38,973 bases of DNA, from NCBI GenBank assembly GCA_028284585.1, contig JANQRK010000112.1, forward strand, positions 1-38,973, given 5' to 3'. Source of the DNA: Chromatiales bacterium. Its GTDB lineage: Bacteria; Pseudomonadota; Gammaproteobacteria; Chromatiales; Chromatiaceae. The notes below the pieces were generated by a model, which saw nothing but the letters and a program-made list of their open reading frames with translations, had not been told where the DNA came from and searched no databases. Position numbers and translations under genes: made by a program. How positions within the stretch are numbered: position 1 is the stretch's first letter; each line of letters opens with the position of its first letter. Shown piece by piece: positions 8,105 to 17,258 of this stretch.

Positions 8105-9229
8105 ATGCAGCTCATCCTCGATAAAGATGCCGGTGACCAGAAGCGCAAAAAAAGCCCACTACAGGCGTGCTTCGACAAGCTAAGCGCACAATTGGCACGC
8201 AAGCGCCGACAGCAGCAACGCTTCAAGAAAGACATTGACGAACTGGCCGAGACTAGCCGCCGCCTGAACGCCGAGCATGATCGAAGCCAGCTGAGCACCC
8301 TGATTGCACTGGCCGACAAACTGACGACCTTCTCCGGGCGCAAGAGTCTTTCCAACTGGCACCGCGACGAATTGCTCGATTGGCTGCGCGAGTTGATCCT
8401 GATGCGCATCGCACCACTCGAACCGCAGACCGCTGAGCGTTTACGCGTGCAATACGAAGAGACCATAGCTGCGCTTGCGGGCATGACACGCGAACAAGCC
8501 ATTGAACGGGTGCATGCGCAACTGGAGGAGGCCGAGCGTCAGGCCCAACAGTTCTACGAAGAAGAACTTGCCGATGCAGAGGAGCTCGAGGATTTCTTTC
8601 AAGACGACCTGTTCGGTTTCGACGATGGCCCGGCGGAGCCCGACGAAGCGGACCCGGAAACCGCGGACGACAATCCAATTGCTGGTAGCCGGGAAACAGA
8701 GGAGTTTTCCATCACCGACAGCGCCTGGCTGAAGGGGCTGTTCCGCCAGGCCGCGCAGGCCCTGCATCCGGATCGAGAGGCCGACCCTGAGCACCAGCGC
8801 CGCAAGCTGCAGCAGATGAAAGAACTGTTGCGTGCGCGCAAGCAGAACGACGTGATGAGCATGCTCGCCATCTACGGCGAGGCCATCGGTGAGAACGACA
8901 TCCGCATTGCAGAAGCGGAGATGCATCACATCTGCAAGCTGATCGAACAGCAGATCGACGCGTTAGAGTTCGAGCAGATGGAATATGTTGAGTCCCATCC
9001 CGAGCGAGCATTCGCCCATGCCGTGCTATATCACAGTTCCAGCAAGAAACGCGCGCGACTGTTGCAGCAGTGGCGGGCCCAACTGGAGCTCGAAGCCGAG
9101 GGGAATCGCCGACTCGTTACCGACCTGCGCAACCTCACTGTCCTCAAAGAGGCCCTCCGCGATCGCCATGACCGTCGCCTCGACATGTTCAGCGACCTGC
9201 TTGAGGATGTCGACATCGACTCCTGGTAG
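8105..9229 (+). CDS. J-domain-like (DnaJ-related) protein
   Basis: A 374-residue protein starting at ATG 8105. The frame stays open upstream, but that part belongs to the HicB remnant. Residues 15-65 are a charged helical, probably coiled-coil, region (KLSAQLARKRRQQQRFKKDI). Residues 160-200 are acidic and low-complexity. Residues 206-260 carry a J-like segment with the hallmark His-Pro-Asp at 221-223 (QALHPDREADPE), and the C-terminal 100 residues are helical. HPD is the contact that stimulates Hsp70 ATPase, so it probably acts as an Hsp70 co-chaperone. The J-like segment sits in the middle, unlike classical DnaJ, as in a conserved family annotated 'molecular chaperone DnaJ' in gammaproteobacteria. 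The exact role is unknown. Confidence 0.72.
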   Translation: MQLILDKDAGDQKRKKSPLQACFDKLSAQLARKRRQQQRFKKDIDELAETSRRLNAEHDRSQLSTLIALADKLTTFSGRKSLSNWHRDELLDWLRELILMRIAPLEPQTAERLRVQYEETIAALAGMTREQAIERVHAQLEEAERQAQQFYEEELADAEELEDFFQDDLFGFDDGPAEPDEADPETADDNPIAGSRETEEFSITDSAWLKGLFRQAAQALHPDREADPEHQRRKLQQMKELLRARKQNDVMSMLAIYGEAIGENDIRIAEAEMHHICKLIEQQIDALEFEQMEYVESHPERAFAHAVLYHSSSKKRARLLQQWRAQLELEAEGNRRLVTDLRNLTVLKEALRDRHDRRLDMFSDLLEDVDIDSW

Positions 9230-9526
9230 GCGCAATGAGGTGAGGCGCGATCTAGGGTCAATGGGAGGAAGCAGCGGGATCAGACTCCAACGATCCGCAT
9301 CGTCCAGTGATTGTCGGTAATGGCTTGGGCTTGGTGTGGGAGATATTGGCCAGGAGTCGTTGGGGGTCGAGGATCGCATCTAGCTCGGCGAGCCGGTCGG
9401 TCCACTGACGACGATGCTTCAGGGTTGGCGGCCCTGGAGTTTCCTGTAGCCGCGAGAAGGTGTTGGAGAGCACTAAAAAACCGGGGGCCTGGACTCGGAT
9501 GGAAACGAACTGGGAGCTGGCGGGCG

Positions 9527-9733
9527 GAAATCTGGATACCAACCGCGAAACGTTTCTTCGAGGTCATCGTTCAACACGCGAGTGCGTGTCTGCAAGAGCA
9601 AATGCGCTCCGTGCTGGGACCACTGCATCTGCTGGCGTTTGACCATCCGCTTGCTCACCACCTGGTTGACAGCGGACTCCACAAACCCCGTTGAGATTCT
9701 CTCACCGTGGCGGAAGCGCTCACCGTATGCGCT
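9527..9733 (-). pseudogene. C-terminal fragment of an ISKra4-like transposase
   Basis: The minus strand reads SAYGERFRHGERISTGFVES, AVNQVVSKRMVKRQQMQW, QHGAHLLLQTRTRVLN and FRGWYP. This matches the conserved C-terminus of ISKra4-family transposases as I remember them (SAVNQVVSKRMxKxQQMxW, GAHLLLQ). No upstream catalytic region follows; the stretch beyond 9733 is unrelated. The 9230-9526 interval also contains no gene I can support. Confidence 0.7.
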
Positions 9734-10296
9734 GGTCGTACAGTCACTGTCGCGCGAAGTCCACCAATCCCGACATGTAGTAGTTCAGACTTGATCTGAC
9801 CCCGGGCATCCTGCCCTCCGCCCCGCGGGCCAGCCTTCGGCTGTTCGAAATCGCTCCCGGCGATTTAGTCGAGCCGCTCGATTGTGTTGTTCGGCGAGCG
9901 GCCCTGTTGCCGAAGCCGCGGGTGACACCGGCCAAGCGGGGCAGGGGGCCAGCACGATAGGACACTAGGTCTGGAGCCGATTGTGGTCGAATGCCGCACC
10001 GGCGAAAGGCCGATGTCTGCGACCCGGCGATCTTAGTCGCTCTGCACCCGGTGATGAGGCCGTGGTTGGCGAGGGAAAACACCGGGCGGGACTGCAGAGC
10101 GCCAAGATCGAGCCGTTCGCTGAGGGCTTTCGGCTGAAAGGGGTCGCACCATCCGACGCCAGGAGCAGGCTGACTTGGGCACCGATCAGCGCCAGCGGTT
10201 CGAGCCAGGCTGCGTGCTCACAAACTGACTTTGATTTTGGCTGGAACATTAATACCATCTTCATTCATCTAAATTATTTTTTGATAGCTCAACAGC
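9734..10296. other. Intergenic region, probably mobile-element debris
   Basis: About 560 bases with no recognisable protein on either strand. The open frames are Arg/Ser/Pro-rich shadows. The run starting near 9785 (GATCTGACCCCGGGCATCC) resembles sequence I associate with insertion-element flanks in proteobacteria, but I cannot name the element. Confidence 0.35.
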
Positions 10297-10917
10297 ATGC
10301 AAATCAAAGACCCCTTACTCCGCCTGTCGGTGCGCACTGCGGAACAGACACTGGCAGTTGCCGAGCGCGACGCGCGCAAGGCGGAGCGTGCCCTGAGCAC
10401 GCTCAAGCACCGCGAACAACAGGCCCGAGAGAAGGGGTCGCGAAGAGCGGTGCCCGCGAGCCTCGTGCGTGCCCGGTGGCGCGCGGCTGGGCTGTTGAAG
10501 GAGGCAGAAAAAAGTTTGCGTGAAAAGCGCAGGATTCTGGCACGGCTGAAAAGGCACGTCGTACAGGTGGACAAGAGCTTGCGCGAAATGGGAACCGCTA
10601 GCGGCACCCCACGTCAACTGGCGCCAGGGGTCTTCGGCTCTCAGTTGCGGGCGGCGCCCGCGATGCTGGCGCTTTCCCGTAACGAAATGGCGGCGAGACT
10701 CGACATCAACGCCGCCCGGCTCGGACACCTGGGGCGTGAAAACTTAATTCTAGACGAACCCCCCGGCTCATTGGCCGACATCGCGCGTAAATTGTCGCGG
10801 CTCGGTGTTGAACTGATATCGCCCGGTGTCTACGTCGGCGATGCTGGTGCGGGGGTCCGGCTCAAGCGCCGTCGTGCCAGTGGAGCAAAGTCGGCAACGC
10901 GCGGTTCGTCTTCGTGA
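10297..10917 (+). CDS. Coiled-coil protein with an Xre-like helix-turn-helix C-terminus
   Basis: 206 residues. Residues 1-100 are strongly charged (Arg, Lys, Glu, Ala) and predicted to be long helices or coiled coil. Residues 128-180 resemble an Xre/Cro-type HTH (LALSRNEMAARLDINAARL), followed by LADIARKLSRLGVELISPGV and a GAGVRLKRR tail, a pattern common at the end of short Xre-family regulators (LxxAGVEFIxxxGxGVRLRR). It is probably a DNA-binding regulator, but the long N-terminal helix is unusual and the target is unknown. Its 3' end overlaps, tail to tail, the end of the minus-strand DUF502 gene by about 88 bases. Confidence 0.55.
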   Translation: MQIKDPLLRLSVRTAEQTLAVAERDARKAERALSTLKHREQQAREKGSRRAVPASLVRARWRAAGLLKEAEKSLREKRRILARLKRHVVQVDKSLREMGTASGTPRQLAPGVFGSQLRAAPAMLALSRNEMAARLDINAARLGHLGRENLILDEPPGSLADIARKLSRLGVELISPGVYVGDAGAGVRLKRRRASGAKSATRGSSS

Positions 10918-11346
10918 TCGAAGCGGCCGGGAAGCTGAGCCTCTTCTTGCATTACAAAGCCGACCATGCGCAGCGTACCGATGTCGACGGCAACGACTTG
11001 GCCGAGCTGTTGCTCGGCATCCTGTGAGAACAGTCGTGCAATGTCTTTGAACGCCTGGAAATAGCGAGGTGACGAGCGGAATGCGTTCGAGGACGGATTC
11101 GGCCATCTGCACTATCCAACGCACCAAGAACAGATTCGCAGCCAGACCGATGCCGAGTGTGATCATGATGCCGCTAAGCAGTCCCAGGCCCTTGAAGTAC
11201 CAGCCTTCAGGGAGCAGTGAATAGATCAGCCTGCCGAAGGTTTCTTCCGACCAGGTGCCCAGCCAGACCAACAGGGCGATGGTCAGCGCCACCTGTGCAA
11301 TCAGTGCTATCCCCTGTAAAAACCATTTCCAGATTTTTGCCAACAT
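10830..11346 (-). pseudogene. DUF502 membrane protein, one-base frameshift
   Basis: The ATG at 11346 opens a protein with two membrane helices (IALIAQVALTIALLVWLGTW and GLGLLSGIMITLGIGLAANL) and the DUF502 signature ESVLERIPLVTSLF. The frame then diverges. Removing one base of the AAA run at 11059-11061 (TTT on the coding strand) continues it as QAFKDIARLFSQDAEQQLGQ, VVAVDIGTLRMVGFVMQEE and so on, to a TAG at 10830-10832. This restores normal DUF502 organisation and length (about 170 residues). Either the gene is a recent pseudogene or the base is a sequencing error. DUF502 proteins are inner-membrane proteins of unknown function. Confidence 0.8.
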
Positions 11347-11575
11347 AACTGCCTCTTTGTATTTGTTTTAGTGATTCCCTGACCCTTGCTGGCCTCTTTT
11401 ATGGCTACTCGCCCTTGCTGTTGTTCGCGCATGGTCGGTGCGATGCCTCGCGCGCATTTGCTGCAACTGGACGAAGCTGTTTGCAGATTGCAGTTCGCGT
11501 GCCATGCAAAAGAGCGCCTGACTAGAAAGTCCTCTGTCGAACGCGCCTTGCCGATGGCCAGCGTCCGGTGGTGAC
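11347..11575. other. Intergenic region between antiporter and DUF502 genes
   Basis: About 230 bases between two minus-strand genes. It is expected to hold the DUF502 promoter, but I see no confident promoter or terminator motif. Confidence 0.4.
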
Positions 11576-13320
11576 CTAGGCCGAACCGGGCGGTGCACAG
11601 GTGATCACCGCGGCCAAGGCGTCATTGCTGATCTTATCGTTCCATGGATGGAAAAAAATCGAGCCCTTGTCGTCGATAGCGGCGACCAGCTCGGCCTCGG
11701 GAGGCTTTTTGGTGAGCGCATCCTCCATACCAATCTGTTGAGAGAGGCGGCTTGTTTCGAACCGCCAACCCGCACTCTGACGCTCGGTGAGTGTTTGGTA
11801 GGTCAAGTCTTCGTCGAACAGCGTACGACCACGCAGGCTTTTGCTGGGAATCTTGGATGCCGACTCTCCGGACTGCGGCCAGCCAAGCTCAAAGACATTG
11901 TGATGCCCCAATTCTGGGCCGAAACGAGAACACACCAGTGTGTTGTAGGCTTCGTTCGGAGTTGTCGCGAGTAACTTGGTGATGTGTGACAGCTCGAGCA
12001 CTTCCTCGGTGCGCTCGGAAAGCACCTCACCGTAGTGCGTTTGGATGTGCTCCATGCGGGCGGGCTGGAGGCTGTGCGAGCGCGAGTCGACGACCACGAC
12101 CGGAAATTCGTTCTTGTGCAGCTCGGCTGCAAGATTGATGCTCCACGGCGCGGCACCGACCAATAAGATACCGTCTCGCGGAGGGGCCGCCAGGTCGAGT
12201 CGGCGAGCCAGCCAACCGATGCTCAATCCATGCAAGCCGACGGTCAGCACAATCAGTGCGAACACCAGCGGCAAAAGCAGCTCCGCCCCAGCATAGCCTT
12301 GGCGGGTAAGTTCGGCACCGAACAGCCCGGCTACAGCGGCGGCGACAATCCCTCGGGGGGCGATCCAGCCCAGCAGTATCCGTTCTTGCCGAGTGATATC
12401 GCTCTTGAGGGTCGATAGATAGATCGCGATCGGGCGAAACACGGCAATGACCAGCGCCAGTAGTAACCAGCTGCGCCAATCAAGGCGCTGTAGTATCTCG
12501 GGCTGAATATCCGCCGTGAGTACGATGAAGGCCACCGAGACGAGCAAGACCGTCACATACTCTTTGAATCGCTTCATCTCATGCAGCGCGCTGATGTGTT
12601 GGTTGGCGAGGGTGATACCCAGGATGGTCGTCGCTAGCAGTCCTGCCTCTCCCTGTACACGATTGGCGATACTGTAGACACCCAATACCGCAATCAAGAT
12701 AAGCGGGTACTTGAGGTACTCCGGCACCTGGCCGGATCTGAAGGCTTGTGCGATCAACAAACCCGCACCGATGCCCGGTACCAGAGATACGATTAGGCTG
12801 ATGCCGAGGCCAGTGATGATTTCAGCTACCAGCGAGTCGCCGCCGGCGTGGGTATATGCCCCATAGATCAAAACGACCAATAGCGCACCAACGGGGTCGT
12901 TGACGATGCCTTCCCAGCGCAGCAGTGCCGCCGGGCGCTGCTTCAGGCTCGCTTGCTTGAGCAGCGGCATAATCACGGTAGGGCCGGTGACGACAATGAT
13001 GGCCCCAAACATCATCGCCACTGGCCACGAAAGCTCAGCCAGGTAGTGCGCTGCGAACGTGCCCAGCGCGAACGTCAGGGCTACGTTTAAAGTGACTAGA
13101 CGGAATATCACCTGGGTATGACGTTTCAGTTCATGCCAGTGAAGATTCAGTCCTCCCTAAAGTCTTGCGATGGATTTAACCAGCCAGTAACCGGACCCAT
13201 CAGCAGGCCCGCCAGTATCAAGAGAATCAGTGCGGGTATGCGTAAGCGCCAACCGATCCATTGCGCTGCGATGCCAACGATGAGTACCGAGGCGAGGATT
13301 TCAGCCAGGTGATGTTCCAT
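11576..13320 (-). pseudogene. CPA1-family Na+/H+ antiporter with deletion in the N-terminal membrane region
   Basis: The long frame (13111 to 11576) encodes 511 residues of a cation:proton antiporter with about ten membrane helices, including the ion-binding segment LLRWEGIVNDPVGALLVVL (conserved Asn-Asp-Pro pair) and a cytosolic C-terminal nucleotide-binding-like region (DGILLVGAAPWSINLAAEL). The true N-terminus lies upstream in another frame: ATG at 13320 gives MEHHLAEILASVLIVGIAAQ and ALILLILAGLLMGPVTGWL, up to PSQDF. Near 13150-13160 the sequence jumps to LNLHWHELKRHTQV, so roughly 20 codons of a transmembrane helix are missing and the frame is broken. A truncated product from an internal GTG is possible, but normal transport is doubtful. 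An assembly error cannot be excluded. Confidence 0.82.
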
Positions 13321-13899
13321 AGTGATCTGTTACCTCGCGCGGTGGTGTTGCATACGAAACCTTCACAGGGCCGCGTGCAGCTTCGCAAAATTCGATGGAG
13401 GACCTGTCCACTCAAGGCAGGGCAACCGTGTTTCGCAGCAAAAGCACCGTCAGCGTAAGATCAAGTGACTGCGCGGCATAGCGCTGGCTTTTTATGGCAA
13501 AGCGTCTGTAGTTCCCGTTAGTACGCAAAACTCAACAGGGCCTAGAAACGAGACAGCTGGGTACAGAAGTTCTTCAAGCAATCAATCAGCCCGGGCACGT
13601 CGGGTAAGCCAGTGCCGGGGTTTCGCCGCGGCCGGAAAAGAATCGGATGGGAAAAGCCCAACCGTCCCGGCAATCCAATCGAAGATCCTCCCCAGAACAG
13701 GCCCACCAAGCACACGACGGGGAACTTGATCTCATGTCCTCGGGAGCTCTGTATTCCAACCGTACTACTGCTGTCTGTCTCGTTTAGCGCCTCAGCCAAA
13801 ACTTCAAATCGTTGGACAGCGCTTCTTCCGCCGGTGGGTGGACCCACCGCCGGTCCAATGAACCGGCGGTGCCACGGTATTGAGCAGCGGGCGGAATGC
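13321..13899. other. Intergenic region with a GC-rich hairpin near DUF2333
   Basis: About 580 bases with no convincing gene; open frames on both strands look like chance. A GC-rich inverted repeat (GGTGGGT-GG-ACCCACC with further pairing outside) lies near 13836-13851, about 50-65 bases beyond the stop of the minus-strand DUF2333 gene. It has no T-run, so it is at most a weak or factor-dependent terminator. Confidence 0.4.
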
Positions 13900-14985
13900 T
13901 CAGCCTTCTTTCAGCAGTCGACGCAGGTCGATCACACCGGCATTGGCACGCGATAGGAACGAGGCCATCACAAGCGAGTGATTGGCCATGGGACCGAAGC
14001 CTCTGCCGTTCATTATGACCGGGCTCCAGATGGGTGCCTGTGTTTCCTCCAACTCGCGCGTTATTTGTTTTAATGAGCGGATGGCGTTCTTGTCTGCTAG
14101 AACCGACTTGAAATCCAGTTCCACCGCTCGAAGCGTATGCAGCAATGCCCAGGCATAGCCCCGAGCCTCAAACAGGATATCGTCGAGTTCCGTCCAACGG
14201 GTCTTCCGCCACTGCTTCTCCGGGGTTGGCGTGGATTGCTGAGCGGCAGATTCCCCGGCCAGACCTTTGCTGTAGGCCTCTTTTCCGATGGCATGCGACA
14301 GGCGATTACCCAGGCTGCCCATGCGCATCTCGGCAACCTCGAGGAACGCTGCCAGGTTATCGGCGCGTGCAAAAAACTGGCCGTCCTGATCCTTCTCATC
14401 TGCGAGCCGGACGAAGTAGCTCCTGAGCGCCTTGATACCGCGCTTGTACTCGGACTCCGTGGAGGGCAACACCCAAGATTCCGAGTCGTAGTTGAATGCC
14501 GGTTCAGCGATTTGTAGATCGGGATCCTCGACCGACTGCGATTGTGAGCGACTCAAACGGTTCCGCAGTGCGTCGGACAGGTCGCGCAACGCGGTCAACG
14601 CACCGTATTCCCAGTTCGGGATGTTGTCCAAGTAGATTCCCGGCGGCATGATGTCGTTACTGAGGTAGCCGCCGGGCTTATCCAACAGCGTGGTCGCGAT
14701 TTCGATCGCGGTGGCGGTCGTAAAGCTGCCTACAACTAGACTGTTCTTGTTGCCGTCCAGCGCTTGCTGGTTCGCGCGTTCGCGGACGTCGAAAACGTCC
14801 GGTGAGCGCGACCAGTAAATGCCCAGTACAATGACGATAATGAAGGCGGTGACGAGTAGCAGGCCAGTTGTCCACCATAGGCCCTTTTCCTTCCAAGTGC
14901 GCGGATCGTAGAGCTTGACCACCTCCACGGCCTTACTTCTGCGGCGCGGCCGATCGTCTACTCGGGCGGTTTCGTCGTTAGTCAT
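13900..14985 (-). CDS. DUF2333 inner-membrane protein
   Basis: 361 residues. A charged cytoplasmic N-terminus is followed by one membrane helix (GLLLVTAFIIVIVLGIYW, about residues 39-56) and a large, probably periplasmic domain. Family signatures are visible: GGYLSNDIMPPGIYLDNIPN, WEYGALTALRDLSDALRN, SRSQSQSVEDPDLQIAEP and ARADNLAAFLEVAEMRMGSL. These identify DUF2333, a proteobacterial family without an assigned function. The ATG at 14985 is followed by a short Arg-rich tail before the helix. The frame appears complete, and the gene seems to stand alone. Confidence 0.92.
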   Translation of the reverse strand: MTNDETARVDDRPRRRSKAVEVVKLYDPRTWKEKGLWWTTGLLLVTAFIIVIVLGIYWSRSPDVFDVRERANQQALDGNKNSLVVGSFTTATAIEIATTLLDKPGGYLSNDIMPPGIYLDNIPNWEYGALTALRDLSDALRNRLSRSQSQSVEDPDLQIAEPAFNYDSESWVLPSTESEYKRGIKALRSYFVRLADEKDQDGQFFARADNLAAFLEVAEMRMGSLGNRLSHAIGKEAYSKGLAGESAAQQSTPTPEKQWRKTRWTELDDILFEARGYAWALLHTLRAVELDFKSVLADKNAIRSLKQITRELEETQAPIWSPVIMNGRGFGPMANHSLVMASFLSRANAGVIDLRRLLKEG

Positions 14986-15066
14986 GGCGTTGTCCCTCCG
15001 TTGTGATTCTTGTCGCCTATGTTAACCGGATATCCAGTCACCAGGTCAGATGTCCGGGTAAGAACA

Positions 15067-15101
15067 CCGCCACCAAGCCCTTTGGCAGGGCCTGGTGGCG
15101 G
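15067..15101 (-). terminator. Strong GC-rich hairpin, possible terminator of the DUF1328 gene
   Basis: CCGCCACCA and TGGTGGCGG form nine pairs, continued inward by GCCCT/AGGGC around a short loop. On the minus strand the hairpin is followed by TGTTCTT, a weak T-tract. It lies about 50 bases beyond the DUF1328 stop and just upstream of the DUF2333 start, where it would separate the two minus-strand units. Confidence 0.5.
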
Positions 15102-15148
15102 CCGGGCGGCTGCCCAAGGTAGACGTTTAGGAGCAGTCTCTCATTCGG

Positions 15149-15308
15149 CTAGAGCGAGGATGGCCTCCGCCCCAAAGCGAACATCACGATGGCCGCGATG
15201 AGACCCACTACGAAAAGTATCCAAGCGATATTGGCCGCTGTGCCCGCGACACCGAGTGTGCCGGCGATCAGTGTTACGACTAAGAAACAATACGGCTAAG
15301 TTAAGCAT
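15149..15308 (-). pseudogene. DUF1328 (YtjA-type) small membrane protein, frameshifted
   Basis: ATG at 15308 reads MLNLAVLFL. Removing one base at about 15281 then lets it continue VVTLIAGTLGVAGTAANIA and WILFVVGLIAAIVMFALGRR to a TAG at 15149-15151. That gives the usual DUF1328 size (about 52 residues), two hydrophobic helices and the GxAGTAAxIAxILFVVGLI core. DUF1328/UPF0391 proteins are tiny membrane proteins, often stress-induced (family knowledge). The single extra base makes this a pseudogene or a sequencing error. Confidence 0.68.
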
Positions 15309-15829
15309 TTTGGATTCCTATAGATAGTTGAGGATTGTTGAGATGGAGTTCCAAACATGCGCCGTAAACAGCTACCTTCGTAAGCCCACTCAGGTTTGCC
15401 ACTCGTCAACCCCGATGATGAGTGTCGAGCCCAGGGTTTTGGCTCGCTCTGCCGGAGGCCGATGCAGCTGTATTAGTCGGTATCTAATCTCACAAACAGT
15501 GTCAGACCTTTTCAAAGATACTTTCGCGGGTGCCTTGACTCACTGTCTCAGTTCGACCCAAAGCGCGTGTTCACTTTCGGCAATGCAGGCTCTATTGCTG
15601 GGCCGAATCTGCCGTTGAGCACTCCACTTGGCTATGACCACTGTGCGTTGGTCACCAGTCGTAGGCTGGGAGAGCTGGTCGAACGGCAGCTTATTGGTAT
15701 CCTGAGCGGCAGCAGCGCGACCAACGCGGACTAAGCACATGCGGGGATCGGATCAGCGGGCCTTTCGCAAAGAACTTATTGTTTTAGTCGAAAGGGCAGT
15801 GCTGGCCTTCAAACAGTAGAGGTTTGACA
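15309..15829. other. Intergenic region without a supported gene
   Basis: About 520 bases. The possible frames of 60-96 codons show no family signature, and their composition (Ser/Cys/Arg-rich) is that of chance frames. The far end carries TAGAGG about eight bases before the next gene's ATG. Confidence 0.4.
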
Positions 15830-16297
15830 ATGAGAAAACGGATTGTGCCGGTTGAGCAGACGCTTGAGATCGACGGTGACTGGCTTGACCTAGGCTTGCT
15901 CGCGGAGGTCGAGATTAGCTCCGAGGATCCCGAATACCCAATAGAGTCCGCCTTGATTTCCGGTAACGGTTCGGGATGGCGTGCAAGTACTCCCGGTCAA
16001 CAGGTGATCAGATTGCTGTTTTCACCGCCACAAAAGGTGACGCGAATTCAGCTGCATTTCGAGGAGATGTCTGTGGCGCGCACCCAGGAGTATGCTTTGC
16101 GATGGTCGCCAGAGCGCTCCCAGCCATGTCGGGAGATTGTGCGCCAGCAGTGGAACTTCAGCCCGAGCGGCGCTACGGTTGAGATCGAGGACCATCTGGT
16201 CGAACTCCCGTCGGTGGAGGTGTTGGAGTTGATCATCGATCCAGGCTCTGAAAGCGAGGCAGTATTTGCGTCGATGAAAAGTATGAAAGTCAGTTGA
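15830..16297 (+). CDS. Conserved-looking hypothetical protein, possible beta-sandwich
   Basis: 155 residues from ATG 15830, with AGAGG as ribosome site; a TTG two codons upstream is less likely. There is no signal peptide or membrane helix. The middle (SALISGNGSGWRASTPGQQV, LLFSPPQKVTRIQLHFEEMS, TQEYALRWSP) has the alternating pattern of a discoidin/F5-8C-like or carbohydrate-binding beta-sandwich: 'GWRAStPGxQxIRLxFxxPxxVxRIxLxF'. This is a fold impression only. The protein is acidic and precedes a trypsin-like protease by 106 bases on the same strand, so the two may be cotranscribed. Confidence 0.55.
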   Translation: MRKRIVPVEQTLEIDGDWLDLGLLAEVEISSEDPEYPIESALISGNGSGWRASTPGQQVIRLLFSPPQKVTRIQLHFEEMSVARTQEYALRWSPERSQPCREIVRQQWNFSPSGATVEIEDHLVELPSVEVLELIIDPGSESEAVFASMKSMKVS

Positions 16298-16403
16298 GCT
16301 GGAAGGCAATGGCTACTCGTTGGTTTGCGTCGCAACTCCAAGTGGGTAGATTCTCAGACCACTGAATGATGAATCGTCAGGTTTCATCAGTCGGGATCCG
16401 CCA

Positions 16404-17135
16404 ATGATCGAGCCGATATTGTTGACTGCAGCAAATGTGCTTACGTTCTACGGCCAGCACGGGCTAACGAATGCGAGCGGTTTCTTTTTCGAACGCGATA
16501 AGCGGCTGTTCCTCGTAACCAGTCGTCACGTGCTGATGGACACATCGGCCGAGCACTTTCCGGACCGAATTGAGATCGAGCTGCATGTGAACCCAGAGAA
16601 CCTCGTTGAGTCGACCGGCTTCTCGATCCTCCTCTTTCGTGAAGGTGTCGCGATCTGGCGTCAAGCCAGCGATGCTGCTGGGCAAGTGGACATCGCGGTG
16701 ATCGAGCTTGATCGCGAGGCGATGCCTCAACCTACTGTGTATCGCGCCTTTACCCCGGAACATTTGCTGCGAGAACCTGATCGCGTTGAGGTGGGTAGGT
16801 CGCTGTTGGTGGTTGGATTTCCGCTAGGCTTCCATGACACCTTGCATCATATGCCCGTAGTACGGCAAGCGACCATCGCATCCTCGTTTGGACTGCGATT
16901 TCAAGGGGAAGGCTACTTTCTTACAGATGCCAGAATGCACCGTGGCACGAGCGGTTCACCCGTCGTAATGCGGGCCGACGAAAGCGAAAATCTGCCAGAC
17001 GACATGCGCTGGAAGCTCTTGGGCGTCCATTCTTCGAGGCTCGATGTCGGCTCGCGTGATCATAAACTGGACGAGGCGTTGGGGCTGAATTGTGCCTGGT
17101 ACGCGGACATCCTGATGACGCTTACAAAAAACTGA
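16404..17135 (+). CDS. Trypsin-like serine protease without export signal
   Basis: 243 residues of the S1/trypsin-2 fold. The full catalytic triad is visible: His42 in LVTSRHVL, Asp96 in QVDIAVIEL and Ser185 in GTSGSPVV. No signal peptide or membrane helix precedes the domain (the N-terminus is MIEPILLTAANVLTFYGQHG), and there is no PDZ domain, which separates it from DegP/HtrA. It is most likely a cytoplasmic endopeptidase of unknown substrate. Such stand-alone proteases also occur as effectors in bacterial defence or signalling modules, but nothing next to it shows that here except the small upstream protein. Confidence 0.82.
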   Translation: MIEPILLTAANVLTFYGQHGLTNASGFFFERDKRLFLVTSRHVLMDTSAEHFPDRIEIELHVNPENLVESTGFSILLFREGVAIWRQASDAAGQVDIAVIELDREAMPQPTVYRAFTPEHLLREPDRVEVGRSLLVVGFPLGFHDTLHHMPVVRQATIASSFGLRFQGEGYFLTDARMHRGTSGSPVVMRADESENLPDDMRWKLLGVHSSRLDVGSRDHKLDEALGLNCAWYADILMTLTKN

Positions 17136-17203
17136 AGCTCGCACTGTGGATGGCGGGGTATGTGCCATTTGCGGCCTACGCTCCTCTAATCTAGCGAGTG
17201 TGC

Positions 17204-17231
17204 ACATGCAACCGAGCGATCGGTTGCATGT
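17204..17231. repeat. Perfect 12-bp inverted repeat with four-base loop
   Basis: ACATGCAACCGA-GCGA-TCGGTTGCATGT is perfectly self-complementary, with further partial pairing outside. It sits between the protease stop (17135) and the csoR stop (17259), two converging genes. No T-run follows on either strand, so it may be a factor-dependent bidirectional transcription stop, an mRNA 3' stabiliser or a protein-binding palindrome. Confidence 0.7.
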
Positions 17232-17258
17232 GTATCACCCCAAAAATGAACTTAGACT

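Noticed and set aside
9258..9567. Minus-strand frame containing WTDRLAELDAILDPQRLLAN
   Set aside because: Slightly transposase-like wording but no motif I could assign; overlaps the ISKra4-like fragment in another frame.
13542..13956. Open frames on both strands around the GC-rich hairpin
   Set aside because: Mutually overlapping, Pro/Arg-rich, no homology pattern.
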